From Impatiens glandulifera (Eukaryota; Streptophyta; Magnoliopsida; Ericales; Balsaminaceae), in NCBI RefSeq assembly GCF_907164915.1, contig NC_061867.1, positions 35,709,751 through 35,773,750 of the forward strand: DNA of 64,000 bases, given 5' to 3'. Each line of letters starts with the position of its first letter. Positions within the stretch are counted from its first letter, which is position 1. Below are positions 32,090-44,940 of this stretch, one piece after another. The notes beneath the pieces were generated by a model. That model worked only from the letters and a program-made list of their open reading frames with translations. It did no database searches and was not told the DNA's origin. Position numbers and translations under genes: made by a program.

Positions 32090-35000
32090 TTCAAGATTCA
32101 TCTTGGACAACATACGATTGAAATGGAATATGTTCCAAAGGCTTTGTGAAGAAAATCAGCAATTTGAGATTTGGAAGGAATATGTTTAAGAATGATAAAC
32201 CCTTCCTTAAATTTATCCCAAACCATATGGCAATTAATTTCCAAGTGTTTGGTTCTTTCATAAAATACAGGATTTTCTTAAATAATAGGGAGAACAACAG
32301 TTTGATTCAAGTCCTTTAGAATATAGGAAATCTAGATAAGCTTAGTTGATCCTATGCTTCTTCTATATTCAGCCTAAGAACTAGACCGAGACACCCTCGT
32401 TTTTTTTATTATTTTCCAAGAAATGACTGAATTTCTCAGCTTTATACAATAACTTCATAGTAATATTCTACTATTGGAACAATTGGCCCAATCAGCATCT
32501 GAAAAAGATTCTAAACTTGTACAATTATTAGTAGCAGTTTGTCAATGATGTGTATTAGGGGAATGCATAAGTTGACGAAGTTGTTGCACACTAAAATTAA
32601 TATTAGGCCTTGTTCGGATTGGGGTTTTTGAAAAAAGCTAGAGAGGGAAAAAAGTAATGATTGATAATGATTTTTAGGATGTAATGATTATTTTTGGTAA
32701 AAAAATTTAAAAGGTTTTGATATCTATAAATAAAATAAAAAATAATAATTTAAATTAGAGGGTATTTTTGTATTTTGGTTAATGAAATGAGTGAAATGAT
32801 TGTTGAGAAGTGATTGATTGGAAAATTGATTTTGGATAAATTTTTTAAAAAACTCGATGAAAACAAGGCCTTAGATATTGTAAAATTCAAGTAAACAAGT
32901 CTTTTAATAAGTCTATAATATTTATCCGGTTCTTTTAAAAGTGCGTGACCTTCTTCGTCTTCTTTTAAAAGTATAAGAAGTGCGTGACCTTCTTCTTTTA
33001 AAAGTATAAGAATTTTTTCTGGTTTAGCACTTAACAAATATGTTTCTGTATGAATATACAGAATGTATTTTCTTTGATTAACAAAGATCTCAATACTTTT
33101 TTTTATTTCTATGCCAAGGAAATATTTAACTTTATCAAAATCTTTAATAGAAAAATAATTGTTAATAAAATATTTGACTTTCTTAATTTCTTCTAAATCA
33201 TTTCTACGTAACAATATGTCATCAACATATTAGTATAACAATGATATTTCATTCATCATTCTTAACAAAAAGGACATTTATCATAGGAGAGTTTGAAACC
33301 ATACTGAATAAGTCGATAAGTGAATTCTTTATTCCATTCTCGGGAAGCTTGTTTAAGTACATAAAGACTCTTAACAAGTTTGCAAACCTTACTAGGTGAA
33401 ATGTCATGAATACCTTCAAAAGGATTCATGTAAATATCTTTATTAATGTATCCATTTATAAAGGTATTATTGACATTGACCTAGTGAAGGTTTTAATCAT
33501 GGGTTGGGTTGCTGCTATGGCAATTACAATTATGATTGTAATTGTCTTAACAACATGTGGAAAAATTCATGATAATCAATTCCTTCTTTTTGATTGATAA
33601 TATTTTGTTATAAGTCTAGCTTTATGTTTATGAATAGATCCATTTTGATTTATTTTGGTCTTAAAAATCCATTTGGATCCTATTATTGTTTTCCCTTTTG
33701 GAAGATCATTAATAATCCATGTTTGATTATCCTTTAAGGCTTATCCTTTAAGGCTTAAATTTCCTCGTTCATGACTATTTGTCATTCTGGAAATTGACAA
33801 GTCTCATTATAATTTTTTGGTTCATTAATTTGAGTAATGTTATTCAGAAAATAATGAAGTTTAGGATCATTAACATATTCACATAAAGGAAATGTATTAG
33901 GGATATAGTGAAACTTAGAAACATTCATAATGTAGTCATTTGTCCAAACATGTTTACCTTTAAACCTCACTTTTTCTATGTGTGAAAATTGTTTCATTAT
34001 TTTGAACTAGATCATCATATTCATTTGAGAATGAATGAATTGGTTCTCTAATCAAGTCATCATCTTCATTTGAGGATGATTGAGACCGATTTAAATTGTG
34101 TTCATTAACCGATTTTTCTAAATCTGGTAAGCGAATATTTTTGTCTTTAAAGGATTTTGGTTTTTCTTTTTGATAAGTAGCAGTGTCTAATTCATATTCA
34201 TTGTTATTCTCATCAGATGATGCATAGTCATAAAAATGATTTTTTCACAAGAATCTTTCTGTTTAGAAAAATCATTTTTTTTATATGGAAAAACATATTC
34301 ATGAAAAACATCTCTAGATGTAAAAATGTTGTTGTCTTTTAAATTTACAAGAATAAAACATATTTTATTATTTGGAAAGCCGAAAAAAATACTTTTTATT
34401 CTTCTTTCTCAAATTTAGACTTAAAAGGTTTTGTATTTGTACAGTAACAAAGGCATCCAAAAGTTTTAATTTCGTTTAAAAATTAGTTTTGATGGAAGTT
34501 TGTTAATTAAAAAATAGTGATCTAGCATCATTTAGTAAGTGTCTATGTTTCCTTTCAACAACTTTATTTTGTTGAAGAGTATATACACATTTTTTTTGGA
34601 TGAATAATACCCATTGCTTTAAAATATTCTGAACATTTGAAATTTACAAATTCAGAACAATTATCTATTCGTATGTTTTTTACATAAAATTCATATTGAG
34701 TATTACCATTTTAACAAAACTTTTGAGTGTATCATTAACAAGACTTTTATCGTTTAATAAAAAAAAATCTTGTACATCTTCTTAGGTCATCAACGATGGT
34801 TAACATATAAATACATTCTAAAGTAGATTTTGTAAAAGCAATTTGTGCATTTTTGACTTATTACAAACATCACATGGTTTAGAACAAAAAGATGTACAAG
34901 GTAAAAGTTGTTTTATTACCCTATCTGAGGGATGTCTAGTTCGTACATGTAACAATTCAGGACTTAAAGAAGACAATGAGTTTGTAAACTCATCATCTAA

Positions 35001-35470
35001 ATTTTTTAGACTATCAAAACATCTAAAAAGTAAAGTTTGTTATATAAATGTCCTTTGTTTGAATCAAGGTCCTTTAGTTTACATTTAAATGAATCAAAAG
35101 TCCATTTTAGTTTTCCAAATTTCAATACTTTTGAAATCGAAATTAAATTATTATTGAATTCGGGAATAAGAAATATATTTTGAAGAATAAGATAACTACT
35201 CAACTTCACCATATTAATGAATTTGACAAATAATTCTTGTTCTATAGGCAGAAATAGAGAAATATATGTGTTTAAGGTTTTCACATTAAATATTAATTTC
35301 TTATCAGAACAGACATGGTTGCTAGTCAATAACCCATATATAATTTTTAAAATTAGTGTTTTGTGAATTTTTGGTGCTTTGATTTTGAAAAATAAAATTT
35401 TTGTTTAAAAGTTCACAACTGGAAAAACCTGAACTGTAGCCAGTTGAAACTTCTTTTCTTTGATGTAAAG
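32090..35470 (-). pseudogene. Decayed Copia gag-pol remnant, minus strand
   Basis: Read right to left. Protease region around ATNHVCSDKK-like sequence near 35329 (NHVCSDKKLIFNVKTL, then IPEFNNNLISISKVLKFGKL); integrase remnants with many stops (about 34900-34200); the integrase-to-RT linker and RT start at 33997-33782 (HYIPNTFPLCEYVNDPKLHY); RT around the YVDD motif (about 33229-33218), followed by ILLRRNDLEEIKKVKYF and FLGIEIKKS; then RNase H end (IAIWFGINLRKGL and TKPLEHIPF, 32297-32100). Frameshifts and stops are frequent. A MITE (32606-32870) splits the RT-RNase H part. LTRs were not found. It is clearly non-functional and a different Copia lineage from the sirevirus. Confidence 0.75.
32606..32870. 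mobile_element. Tourist-like MITE, copy 1
   Basis: 265 bp with termini GGCCTTGTT and AACAAGGCC, flanked by TTA on both sides (32603-32605 and 32871-32873). That is the 3-bp target duplication typical of PIF/Harbinger-derived Tourist elements. It sits inside the minus-strand Copia remnant, so it is the younger insertion. Its reverse complement matches copy 2 at 47896-48155 along most of its length. Confidence 0.85.
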
Positions 35471-36259
35471 TTTTCATGATCTAAGAGATTTAAAACAAAG
35501 TAGAACTTAGGTTTGTCATTTTTTTATATAACAAAATTTAATTCATTGTCAATTTTATCATAATTTTAATAATATGAAATTGATAGTCCAATTGTTATAT
35601 CTATTAAGGTAAAAATCTATGTAATTGTATTTGACTATGTAATTTTAAAACTATTGAATATAGCAATAATTGATATATTATATATTGTGATTCAATTTTT
35701 ATTTTAAATATTAAAATTATGATTAATATATTATCTAATATATAATATACTATTAATCTTACTATTAAATTTTCAAATTTACAAAATTTCTAGATTTTTA
35801 TAATTACTTTATTTATATAATTTTATGCATATATATATCATGATATTGTTAAAAATCATTTTTTTTGTTATGTCAATGAACTAAATAAAATTAATTATTT
35901 TTAATGATATCACTTAATATACCAAAAGTTTGTATTCATTGTTGTACTTCTATTTTCGACATTTTATATAGAATTTTTTTTATTAATCATATATTTCGAT
36001 TCAACAAATCCCCTATATATTTTAGCAATAAATAAATAAATCCCCCACATATATGAATTGTGATCATTTATGAAGATTTCAATATGATCAAACAATTGGA
36101 CTCATTGATGAAATTTATGATGGGCCAGACATTAATCCTTCACAATAGTGTTTTTCTCTCTCAACAGAACCGAACCTGTTTCTTTTGCAAGCATGGACCG
36201 GTTTGACTCTTTATGAAAAATTTATTAAAAAGACATAATATTTGTTATTGTTTTTTTCA
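35471..36259. other. AT-rich spacer
   Basis: No gene is seen. It may include the lost gag part and LTR of the minus-strand Copia remnant, but nothing is recognisable. Confidence 0.5.
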
Positions 36260-36512
36260 GGGATGAATCTATGTAAGGGCTCGGGTGGGCTGAAGCCCAC
36301 CCCAAAATTTTTTTATTTTTTTTTACGGTAGATATTACCCTTAATTTCTTAAAAAAGTTTAATATAATTCATTGTTTTTTATTTAATTATTAAAAAAATG
36401 GTAAAAATTTACTTTTATATACTTATTTTTTTCAAAATTTTCTTTTATTATTTTAAGCCCACCCTAATTTTTTTTTTAAACCCACCACAATTCAAAATCC
36501 TGGATTCGTCCC
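36260..36512. mobile_element. Short inverted-repeat element with GGGATGAATC termini
   Basis: Starts GGGATGAATCT and ends GGATTCGTCCC, an imperfect inverted repeat. Near the left end is a perfect 8-bp hairpin, GGGTGGGC-TGAA-GCCCACCC (36283-36302), and near the right end the words AAGCCCACCC and AAACCCACC recur. It is 253 bp and non-coding. No clear target-site duplication was found, so the class is uncertain (hAT-like MITE is one option). Confidence 0.5.
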
Positions 36513-38769
36513 AAGTTTTTCCTATACAAATATAAACAAATGGCAAAATAACTTATTTATTACACATTCCTACATAATAAATCTACATAATAAATGCAAT
36601 TAAAATGAAGATTAACTTCTTTATTATATATTCTTATAATGATTTTAGTTACCTTAACAAATATTTCAAGTTTTGTTTCTGTCAAAAAAAATAATAAAAA
36701 TAAAAAATTAATTAAATGTTTTAAATTCTGAATTAATTAGGGTTACCAAATATATATAGATATGAATGGTAAAGTGACTATTTATTAAACATTCCTATAA
36801 AATATAAATGAAGGATAATATTATTGTTTTTCTTCTAATAGTACTCTATATTATTATTATCTTTTCCTATCCAAATAATTAACATTGTATATTATAATTA
36901 ATAAATATTGTATTTCTTATATTGAAATTTAAATGTTCACTAAATTAAATATTATTTTTATTTTATTTCATAAATTATAATTTAGAGCAAAGTAGATAAA
37001 TTTCATTGAGAGAGAGTATTATTAATCTTTTAAATTAATATCCGTGAAATTCAAGTAATGATAAAATTGGTTTGATGACAATAAAAAATTTTCAATTTTA
37101 TTATAAAGTTTGGTCAAACGAAATATAGAAGTCTGATTGAAAGTTAGTTTAAAAACTCAGAATCCATAACAAATTAAAAAAAAATTAGGAGATTTATTTT
37201 TCACATTTCAACTTAATATTAATTTTGGAGAGAAATCACTATCTCAAAACTTCATTCATTGTTTATTTACAAGTTTTTTAGTTTGGATCACAATGATATT
37301 TTTTTCTAAATGATTTTGACTCCACTAACTAGTTTTCAAAAATATATAACTCTCACAATGAAAAGTCTGAATTTGCTTATTTTGTGACAAATTGAATATA
37401 TCAAATTTGGAAAGCTACAAATGATTGTTGGAATGCTTCGTTTTGTTGGAGAAATTTATTTATGATACTTTATTTTTCAAAAACTCACTTTATAAAAAAA
37501 ATATCAAAATAAATGTTATGTTCCACAATATAACATTAATGAAACACTTTTTATCCTCTTTAATGGGAGATTTGGGGATCATTTAGCTATTGGATAAATT
37601 ATTGTATGCAATCACAAATGATAAATCTTTCGTGCATAATCTAATCATGGGAATGCACCAAAACTTATAAAACTCAAGATAATATTTCAATATCGAACAA
37701 CTATTCAGACAAGTTTTTCTATTTACGGATTTGTTTTTTAGATTTGAATTCATCAATGAAAACAAAAATGAATTGAAGAAATGAAGCAACAAATATCTTC
37801 CATCCACTCGTGGAAATGACGAAATAAAAATTAATTTCTACACTTTCAAAGCTAATTTGTTCAACCTGCTCATCTTACCTATTCATTTATACGAAATTCT
37901 GATTATTAAGAACTCAACGGGACCTTCCCCCTCGAATTAAACAAAGAAAGAAGGGAGTCCCATTGAGTTCTTTCTTATTCTTTGATGTCTACAAGATAAT
38001 TCATCCGATTATTACAGGGATGAACCTAATCCGGAATATGAACCACAAGAGAAAACACATACTAAACCAATCGCAAGAGTACCGGTTACAATACATATTA
38101 TTCAAATAAACCCTTCCAGTAGTATCGACCATTTAACCTACTTCCCTCCACATTTCATTAAATGTTCATGCTAGAGACATAAACAATCATAGATAATTAT
38201 AAGATGAAATCCTTCCTAATATGTGCATGTGCCATCGTTCTAACAAAATAGCTAGTAAATAACTATAGAAAATCACAATATCCCTAAATCTATCAATAAA
38301 ACGTTTTTTATAAGAAAAAAATATAATTACTTAATAAATTATAAGCCAAACGTATGTGTTTATCCACATTGTATTTACGACAAACTTTATTAATATAATA
38401 TCTTAAAAATCTAATTCCAAAATTATTAAATCAATAATTTCCTTTTCAAAGGACTTGCATCATTTTTTATAAATATACACTAGAAGAATAAAAGATAATA
38501 GAAAATAAAATAAAATATACTTATACTATTTTAGTGAAAAAATGTGACAACTGATTCAAATGTAATAACAACAACATTTTATATTATAAAAAATAAAATG
38601 AATTAAGCTACTCTAAAGAACAATATATCGTCTAAAAAATCAATCAAGTTTTCTTCTAATTGATAGGGCCTCGTTGTAAGTTTTACAAGATCTCGTGCAT
38701 TGAAACTCATAGTTATTAATCACACTAGCATGTAGCTTGTGTATTTGCACGAGTAATGATATAAAAAAC
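36513..38769. other. AT-rich intergenic region
   Basis: No gene is seen. It contains a hairpin at 37908-37972 (described separately) and nothing else distinct. Confidence 0.55.
37908..37972. other. Imperfect hairpin, about 20-bp stem
   Basis: The left arm begins AAGAACTCAACGGGAC and the right arm ends GTCCCATTGAGTTCTT. These pair over 16 bases with one G-T wobble or mismatch, and pairing continues imperfectly inward. The loop is about 25-30 bases. It could be a microRNA-like precursor or a degraded foldback; I recognise no miRNA family. Confidence 0.45.
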
Positions 38770-39125
38770 CAAGAAATAAAATCACTTTAAAAATTTGACT
38801 TTATAATTTAATTCAATATTTTTTATCTAATTATTAAATAATATGACAAAATTTACCTTTATTCTCTAATTTTATTTAAAAATAATGTAAAAAATCAAGA
38901 AAAAAATTACTGTAAAAATGTGACTTTATAATTTTATTCAATATTTTTTTATCTAATTATTACAAAATATGACAAAATTTACCTTTATCCACTGCCCCAA
39001 AAATTATATAAAAAATTAAGAAAAAAAAATTAATTTAAAAAAAATGACTTTATAATTTAATTCAATATTTTTTTATCTAATTATTTAAAAAATAGGACAA
39101 AACTTACCTTTATCCACTTGTTTTA
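38770..39125. repeat. Tandem repeat, three copies of about 124 bp
   Basis: The word GACTTTATAATTT recurs at 38798, 38922 and 39046, in each case followed by TTCAATATTTTTT, TATCTAATTATT and ACCTTTAT. The copies are diverged and AT-rich. No coding function. Confidence 0.8.
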
Positions 39126-39299
39126 GTTAAAAAAATTATGTTATTTTTTTAAACCTACCTAAAATCATATAAACTGAAAACATTAATTATGTGAAAATAA
39201 AAATAGTTTTGATAAAAAAATCTTTAAACATTGAATTTTGAATCAAATTACCAATCAAATATAAAGTTTTATTGGATCTAATATTACTTATTATTATAT

Positions 39300-39673
39300 A
39301 TTTATTTGAAAAAATAAAAATATTAAAAAAATCATCTAAGCAATTCATTTAAGTTTTTATATCTATAATGATTTTGATTATTTAATAATCAAATATGAGG
39401 ATACATTCTTAAACATTCGATTGCACTTTTAGGCATAAACCCTTAGGTTTTTTTTCACCAATGGTTTGTTACTCAAACCGACATTTCCTCTATTAACAAA
39501 CACTTAGGTTTTCTCAAGGCAACATTCTCGGTTCCGCTTCATCTATCAATGTTCATGCACTCACATATAATAATTAATTCTTTTAGAGCGATTTGAACCC
39601 AAATCTTTAATATAAAATTTGAACACTTTAACCGCTAGACAACTTTATGATTGTTGAAATAGTTTTATAATTA

Positions 39674-39704
<31 letters not shown>

Positions 39705-40331
39705 TGTAAGTTAGAGTTTGAATAATTATATAAATTATCTATTGTGGTATAATATTACTTATTATTATATACTTATTTGAAAAAATAAAATATTAAAATA
39801 TTAACTAACCAATTCATTTAAGTTTTTATATCTATAATGATTTTGATTATTTAATAACCAAATTTGATGGTGCATTCTTAAATATTCGATTACACATTTA
39901 GGCTTAAACCCTTAGGTTTTTTTATTACCAATGTTTGTGTTAATTAAGCCGACATTCCCTCCATGGACGAACCCTTAAGTTTTCTCACTAAAGTTAGCGT
40001 TACTCAAGCCGACATTTCCTCCATGGACAAACTCTTAGGTTTTCTCACAAATGTTTGTGTTACTCAATCCGACATTCTCTTTATGGACAAACCATTAGTT
40101 TTTCTCAAGCCAACATTCTCGCTTCCGCTTCATCCATTGGGTTTTTTTATCACCAATGTTTGTGTTACTCAAGCAGATATTCTCTCCATGGACGAACCCT
40201 TATATTTTTTTACCAATGTTTGTGTTACTAAAGCCAAAGTTTCCTCTATGGACACTCTTAGGTTTTCTCACAAATGCTTGCATTACTTAAGCCAACATTC
40301 CCTCCATGGACAAACACTTAGATTTTCTTAA
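39300..40331. repeat. Duplicated block and 60-bp minisatellite
   Basis: A block of about 130 bp containing CATTTAAGTTTTTATATCTA and TGATTTTGATTATTTAATAA occurs at about 39310-39435 and again at about 39780-39915. Each copy leads into a minisatellite of about 60 bp: CCTTAGGTTTTCTCACC, then TGTTTGTGTTACTCAAGCC, then GACATTCCCTCCATGGAC. At 39963-40331 the array is nearly continuous and reads as a 122-codon open frame only because the unit is a multiple of three. An inverted tRNA-like segment lies at 39584-39655. Confidence 0.75.
39584..39655 (-). mobile_element. tRNA-like (SINE-head) segment, minus strand
   Basis: On the minus strand it reads CTAGCGGTTAAAG (box A-like), then GGGTTCAAATC (a good box B) about 35 bases later, as in tRNA-derived SINE heads. 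No clear tail was found. Confidence 0.4.
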
Positions 40332-40507
40332 ACCGTTGCAAGTTCGAAACATACATATAATATTTTTATTTTATTTTTAACCGTTTTAAGTTTATGGGCA
40401 GGTCAACCCACAATCCGACCCAATTATTCATTTACTCTCACATATATATTCAAATTAACCACAACTCTCGACCAGACAATCCAGAAAATTATGAAATTAA
40501 GCATCAT

Positions 40508-40546
<39 letters not shown>

Positions 40547-41406
40547 TAGTTAGTTAAAAAGTTGAACTCATATTGTTAAAATGTCTCGCGTTCATCAAAT
40601 TTGGTGTTGAGTTTAAAATATAAAGTCTTATTAGCCTAGTTGGTTAAAGGGTTAAACGTGTTTTATTAAGTTGCAAGTTTGAAACATACATATATCATTT
40701 TTAATTTTATTTTTAACCGTTTTAATTTTATGGGCGGGTCAATCCACAATTAAACCCAAGTATCCATTTACTCTCACATATATATCCAAATTAACCACAA
40801 CTCTCGACCCAGCAATCTAGACACTTTTGAAATTAAGCATCATTATATATATAGAGTAGTTAGTTACAAAGTTGAACTTATAATGTTAAAATGTCACACG
40901 TTCATCAAATTTGGTGTTGATTTTAAAATATAAAGTCTTATTGATAAACTTTTAGGTTTTCTCACCAATTATTGCGTTACTCAAGCCGACATTCTCTCTA
41001 TGGACAAACCATTAGTTCTTCTCAAGCCAATATTCTCGCTTCCGCTTCATCCTTGTGTTTTTTTTATCACCAATGTTTGTGTTATTCAAGCTGACATTCT
41101 CTCCATGGACGAACCCTTATACTTTTTTACCAATGTTTGTGTTACTCAAGCCAAAATTTCCAACATGGACAAACTCTTAGGTTTTTCTCAAAAATGTTTG
41201 CATTACTCAAGCCGGCATTCCCTCCATGGACAAACCCTTAGATTTTCTCAAAAACGTATAACATTTTTTATTTTATTTTTAACCGTTTTAAGTTTATGGG
41301 CAGGTCAACCCACAATCCGACCCAATTATCCATTTAGTCTCACATATATATTCAAATTAACCACAGCTTCGACCCGGCAATCCGGAAACTTTTGAAATTA
41401 AGCATC

Positions 41407-41452
<46 letters not shown>

Positions 41453-42385
41453 TTAGTTAAAAAGTTGAACTTATATTGTTAAAATGTCTCGCGTTTATTA
41501 AAGTTGGTGTTGAATTTAAAATATAAACCTTATTAGCCTAGTTAGTTAAAGGGTTGTACTTGTTTTGTTAAGTTGCAAGTTCGAAACATACATATAGCAT
41601 TTTTAATTTTATTTTTAACCGTTTTAAGTTTATGGGCGGGTCAACCCACAATTAGACCCAAGTATCTATTTACTCTCACATATATATTCATGTTAATCAT
41701 AGCTCTTGACCCGGAAATCCAGACACTTTTGAAATTAAGCATCATTATATATATAGATAAGTTAATTAAAAAGTTGAACTTATAATGTTAAAATGTTAAA
41801 ATGTCACACGTTCATCAAATTTGGTGTTGAATTTAAAATATAATATCTTATTAGCTTTGTTGGTTAAAGAGTTGTACTTGTTTGATTAGGTTGCAAGTTT
41901 GAAATATACATATAGCATTTTTATTTTATTTTTAACCGTTTTAAATTTATGGGCGGGTCAACCCACAATTTGACCCAAGTATCAATTTACTCTCACATAT
42001 ATATCCAAATTAACCATAGCTCTCGACCCGAAAATACGGACACTTTTAAAATTAAGCATCATTATATATATATATATATATATATTAGTTGGTTAAAAAG
42101 TTGAACTTATATTGTTAAAATGTCTCGCGTTCATCAAATTTGTTGTTGAATTTAAAATATGAAACTTTATTAGCCTAGTTGCTTAAAGGATTATACTTGT
42201 TTTTGTTAGGTTCCAAGTTCAAAACATACGTATAACGTTTTTAATTTTAATTTTATTTGTTTTAAGTTTATGAGCATGTCAACCCACAATCCGATCTAAA
42301 TATTCATTTACCCTTACATATATATCCAAATTAATCACAGCTTTCGACTTGGTAATCCGGATACTTTTGAAATTAAGCATCATTA
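40332..42385 (+). repeat. About 320-340-bp tandem repeat with SINE-like heads
   Basis: Anchor word AACCGTTTTAAGTTTATGGG recurs at about 40379, 40715, 41280, 41618, 41934 and, more diverged, 42257. Each unit then has GGTCAACCCACAAT, ATTAAGCATCATTATATA and, in most, TTAGCCTAGTTGGTTAAAGG followed by GCAAGTTCGAAAC. The last two match the pol III internal promoter boxes: box A-like TAGCCTAGTTGG at 40632, 41533, 41852 (changed) and 42171; box B-like AGTTCGAAAC at 40676, 41578, 41895 and 42214. The double-length gap between units two and three is filled by a second stretch of the 60-bp minisatellite (about 40940-41260). Confidence 0.75.
41409..41459. repeat. (TA)25 microsatellite
   Basis: Longest TA run in the window, located at the same point in each SINE-like satellite unit (also 40510-40546 and 42063-42085), so its length varies between units. 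Confidence 0.9.
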
Positions 42386-44940
42386 TATAAATATAAATTT
42401 GTGTGGCTGGATCTCATTAAATTAAGAAATCATATAATAATTTTTGAAGAAAACAAATTAAGTATTTAACATATAAAATGCTGATAAGTTAAAAGAATTA
42501 TTTAAAAAAAATCTAGGTGTTTATATATTTTCTTGTGTGAATGATGGTTGGATGCATGTACAATTTGGTTTATTTTTTCTATAACAAACAATTGTTTTTA
42601 CTTTGGATTTGTTCATGTGTGATAGATTTCATGTGCTAGAAATTTGAAAATATGGACCCAAAATGTTTGAGAAATGTGTGTAGGAAATGGTCCCACTTTA
42701 TGAAAGTATGGTAATTTATTAATATAATATAAAGAAGAAATTGTGAGGCGTAGGGGTTACACAAAGTCTGGCAAGAATAGAGGGCAAAGGCCAACACATA
42801 GTGTGAGATGTAATGATTAATGTTGCTGACAAATTCCTGAAATTGAAAGCTACTCCACATTTTTGCTATTTAGTCAACCTCCATTGTTACATCTTTTTCT
42901 CATCATCAAACTATTCTGTCCCACCTCTTATTATTTCAATATATATATTTTTTCTAAATATTTTAATTTAATTTGGATGAAATACTACTTTTTTAAATAC
43001 ATATTCTCCATTAACATTTAGTTTGTTTGTTTAAATCTAAACTCAGCTAGGGTTACAATAATTTTAATTAATTTATTTTGTTTTTATTAATAAGAATCAA
43101 AATCTTTATTTATTTATTTATTATTGTTCAATCTTTAAAATTAATTAAAAAACAATAAAATACATTTTCATTTTTTAGAAGAAAAGTAATAAACAAGTTA
43201 TTCCTCCTTAGAAACAAGATTTTTTTGAAAAAAAACATGTAAATGTAGGATATTTAGGTTTTACAATTATTATTATTATAATATATTTTTGTATTTAAAT
43301 TTTATAAAAGTAAACTATGCTTTTGATATCTTGATTGATGATTTTATTTATTTATTTCATTTCATTTTTTAGTATAAGAATTAGAATATTATATTATCAT
43401 TAGTGAGTTCTAATTAAAGTGTTTGAATTGAGAATCGAATTCGTTAACTTTGATAGGTTAGACATTGATTCTTAATATTTGAATTGTTTTGGTGAATTAT
43501 TAATAAATTAAAAAACTATATTGTAAAAAAAAATAAGTTTGGATAAATAAGTTCTTTAAAAAAAACTATAAAAAGGCTAATGCTCTAATAAAAATATCCA
43601 CTAAATAAATGATAAAAAAAAAAGCAAAAGAAGTTAGATGTGATCAATCATGAATGGTAAAGTGAATTGAAAATGTTGCACTTGGAAGAAGTGACTAGAA
43701 AGAGTCCTTCATATTCTGTTTTGAGGAAATGGACAATTACCATTTGGGACTCTATCTATTATCTATCTAGCTAGCTGCAGCTGAATGCATCTGTTCACTA
43801 TCTTCCCATCTACTTAGCTGGTTAGAAAGAAAGCTATATTAAGGGGGATGGGCAGTTTGGGAAATGACAGTTTCATGGCCCTAATTACCATGACTGTCAT
43901 GGTCAATCTATTTACACTTGGGATGGGATTCATAGTGTAATTTTCTGAGTACCCACATTTGGAAACTTTATTGCTCCTTTACTCAGTGAAACTACATTTA
44001 AATTTAACCTTGTAAAATGCAGTAACAATTCTTTTATTTTCAAATTTGACCTTATCTAGTCTGTCTCATCTTCTTTTTGAGAATCTAGATCTGGACTTTG
44101 TTATCTCATTGATCAAATCTCCTTTCTATTCCTAACTTTCTCACATATCTTTGTAATCTAAGGATATAATATTACACATTCTTGAACAGAAATGGATACA
44201 CTGATCATATTTTCCATAGCCACCAAATATTAATTAATTTTAACCTATTTATTCAAATCTTGCATACGCAGAATAATAAGACTATATAGGATTATTAAAT
44301 AGTCAAAGTTTGTCTAAAGCAAATCGATCCCTATTTTGTTTCCTCGTCTCACATTTACGAGACGACTTCTGAAAAGCGACGATCGTTTCTTCGTCACATT
44401 TTACTAGATTAGAGAGAAATAAGTTATAGGATGAGAACGAATTTTAGAAGTTACAAATGAAATTCGCTAAACCAAATAAACATATCTCGAATGAACTATC
44501 ATAATTCAACAAATGTTCCCAAATGATAGAATTCGTAGGTTCATTGGAAGAATCCCATGACAATGCCCCTACACAAAAAAATGTCCATGTCTTTCCATCT
44601 AAGAGATTCCATTTCCGGAAGAGTCTAGCATATGAACTCCCCAAAGTTCAGCTATCATTGTGTTAACTCTCCTTTTGCATTGAAATTGAAATTAAAATTT
44701 ATGTAGTTTTGATCTTTTCTATGGTTGGTAGGTACGTAGTCATGATCAAATGTATCATCCACTAAGGTGTTCAACATCTAATAACCGGATTGAACATTAA
44801 TTTTTATTGCATGGGCAAGTATTAAACTGATATAAGAACTCATCCCATCTTTAAAAAAAGGATTATTTTAAAACAAATCATCAAGGTACAAAATAAAACA
44901 TAAATTTGGAATTCTAGTGGTGGTATAGCTGATGTGACAC
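42386..44940. other. AT-rich intergenic region
   Basis: No gene is established. At 43886-43902 there is a perfect odd palindrome, ACCATGAC-T-GTCATGGT, in a somewhat GC-richer stretch (43730-43930). At 44444-44644 the minus strand has a 66-codon open frame of more balanced composition (WDSSNEPTNSIIWEHLL) which I do not recognise; it could be a TE fragment. Confidence 0.45.

Noticed and set aside
43850..43905. miR482-like word (GATGGGCAGTTTGGGAAATGA) next to a hairpin
   Set aside because: The opposite arm does not pair with this word; the only good pairing is the short ACCATGAC/GTCATGGT palindrome, so there is no miR482-type precursor.
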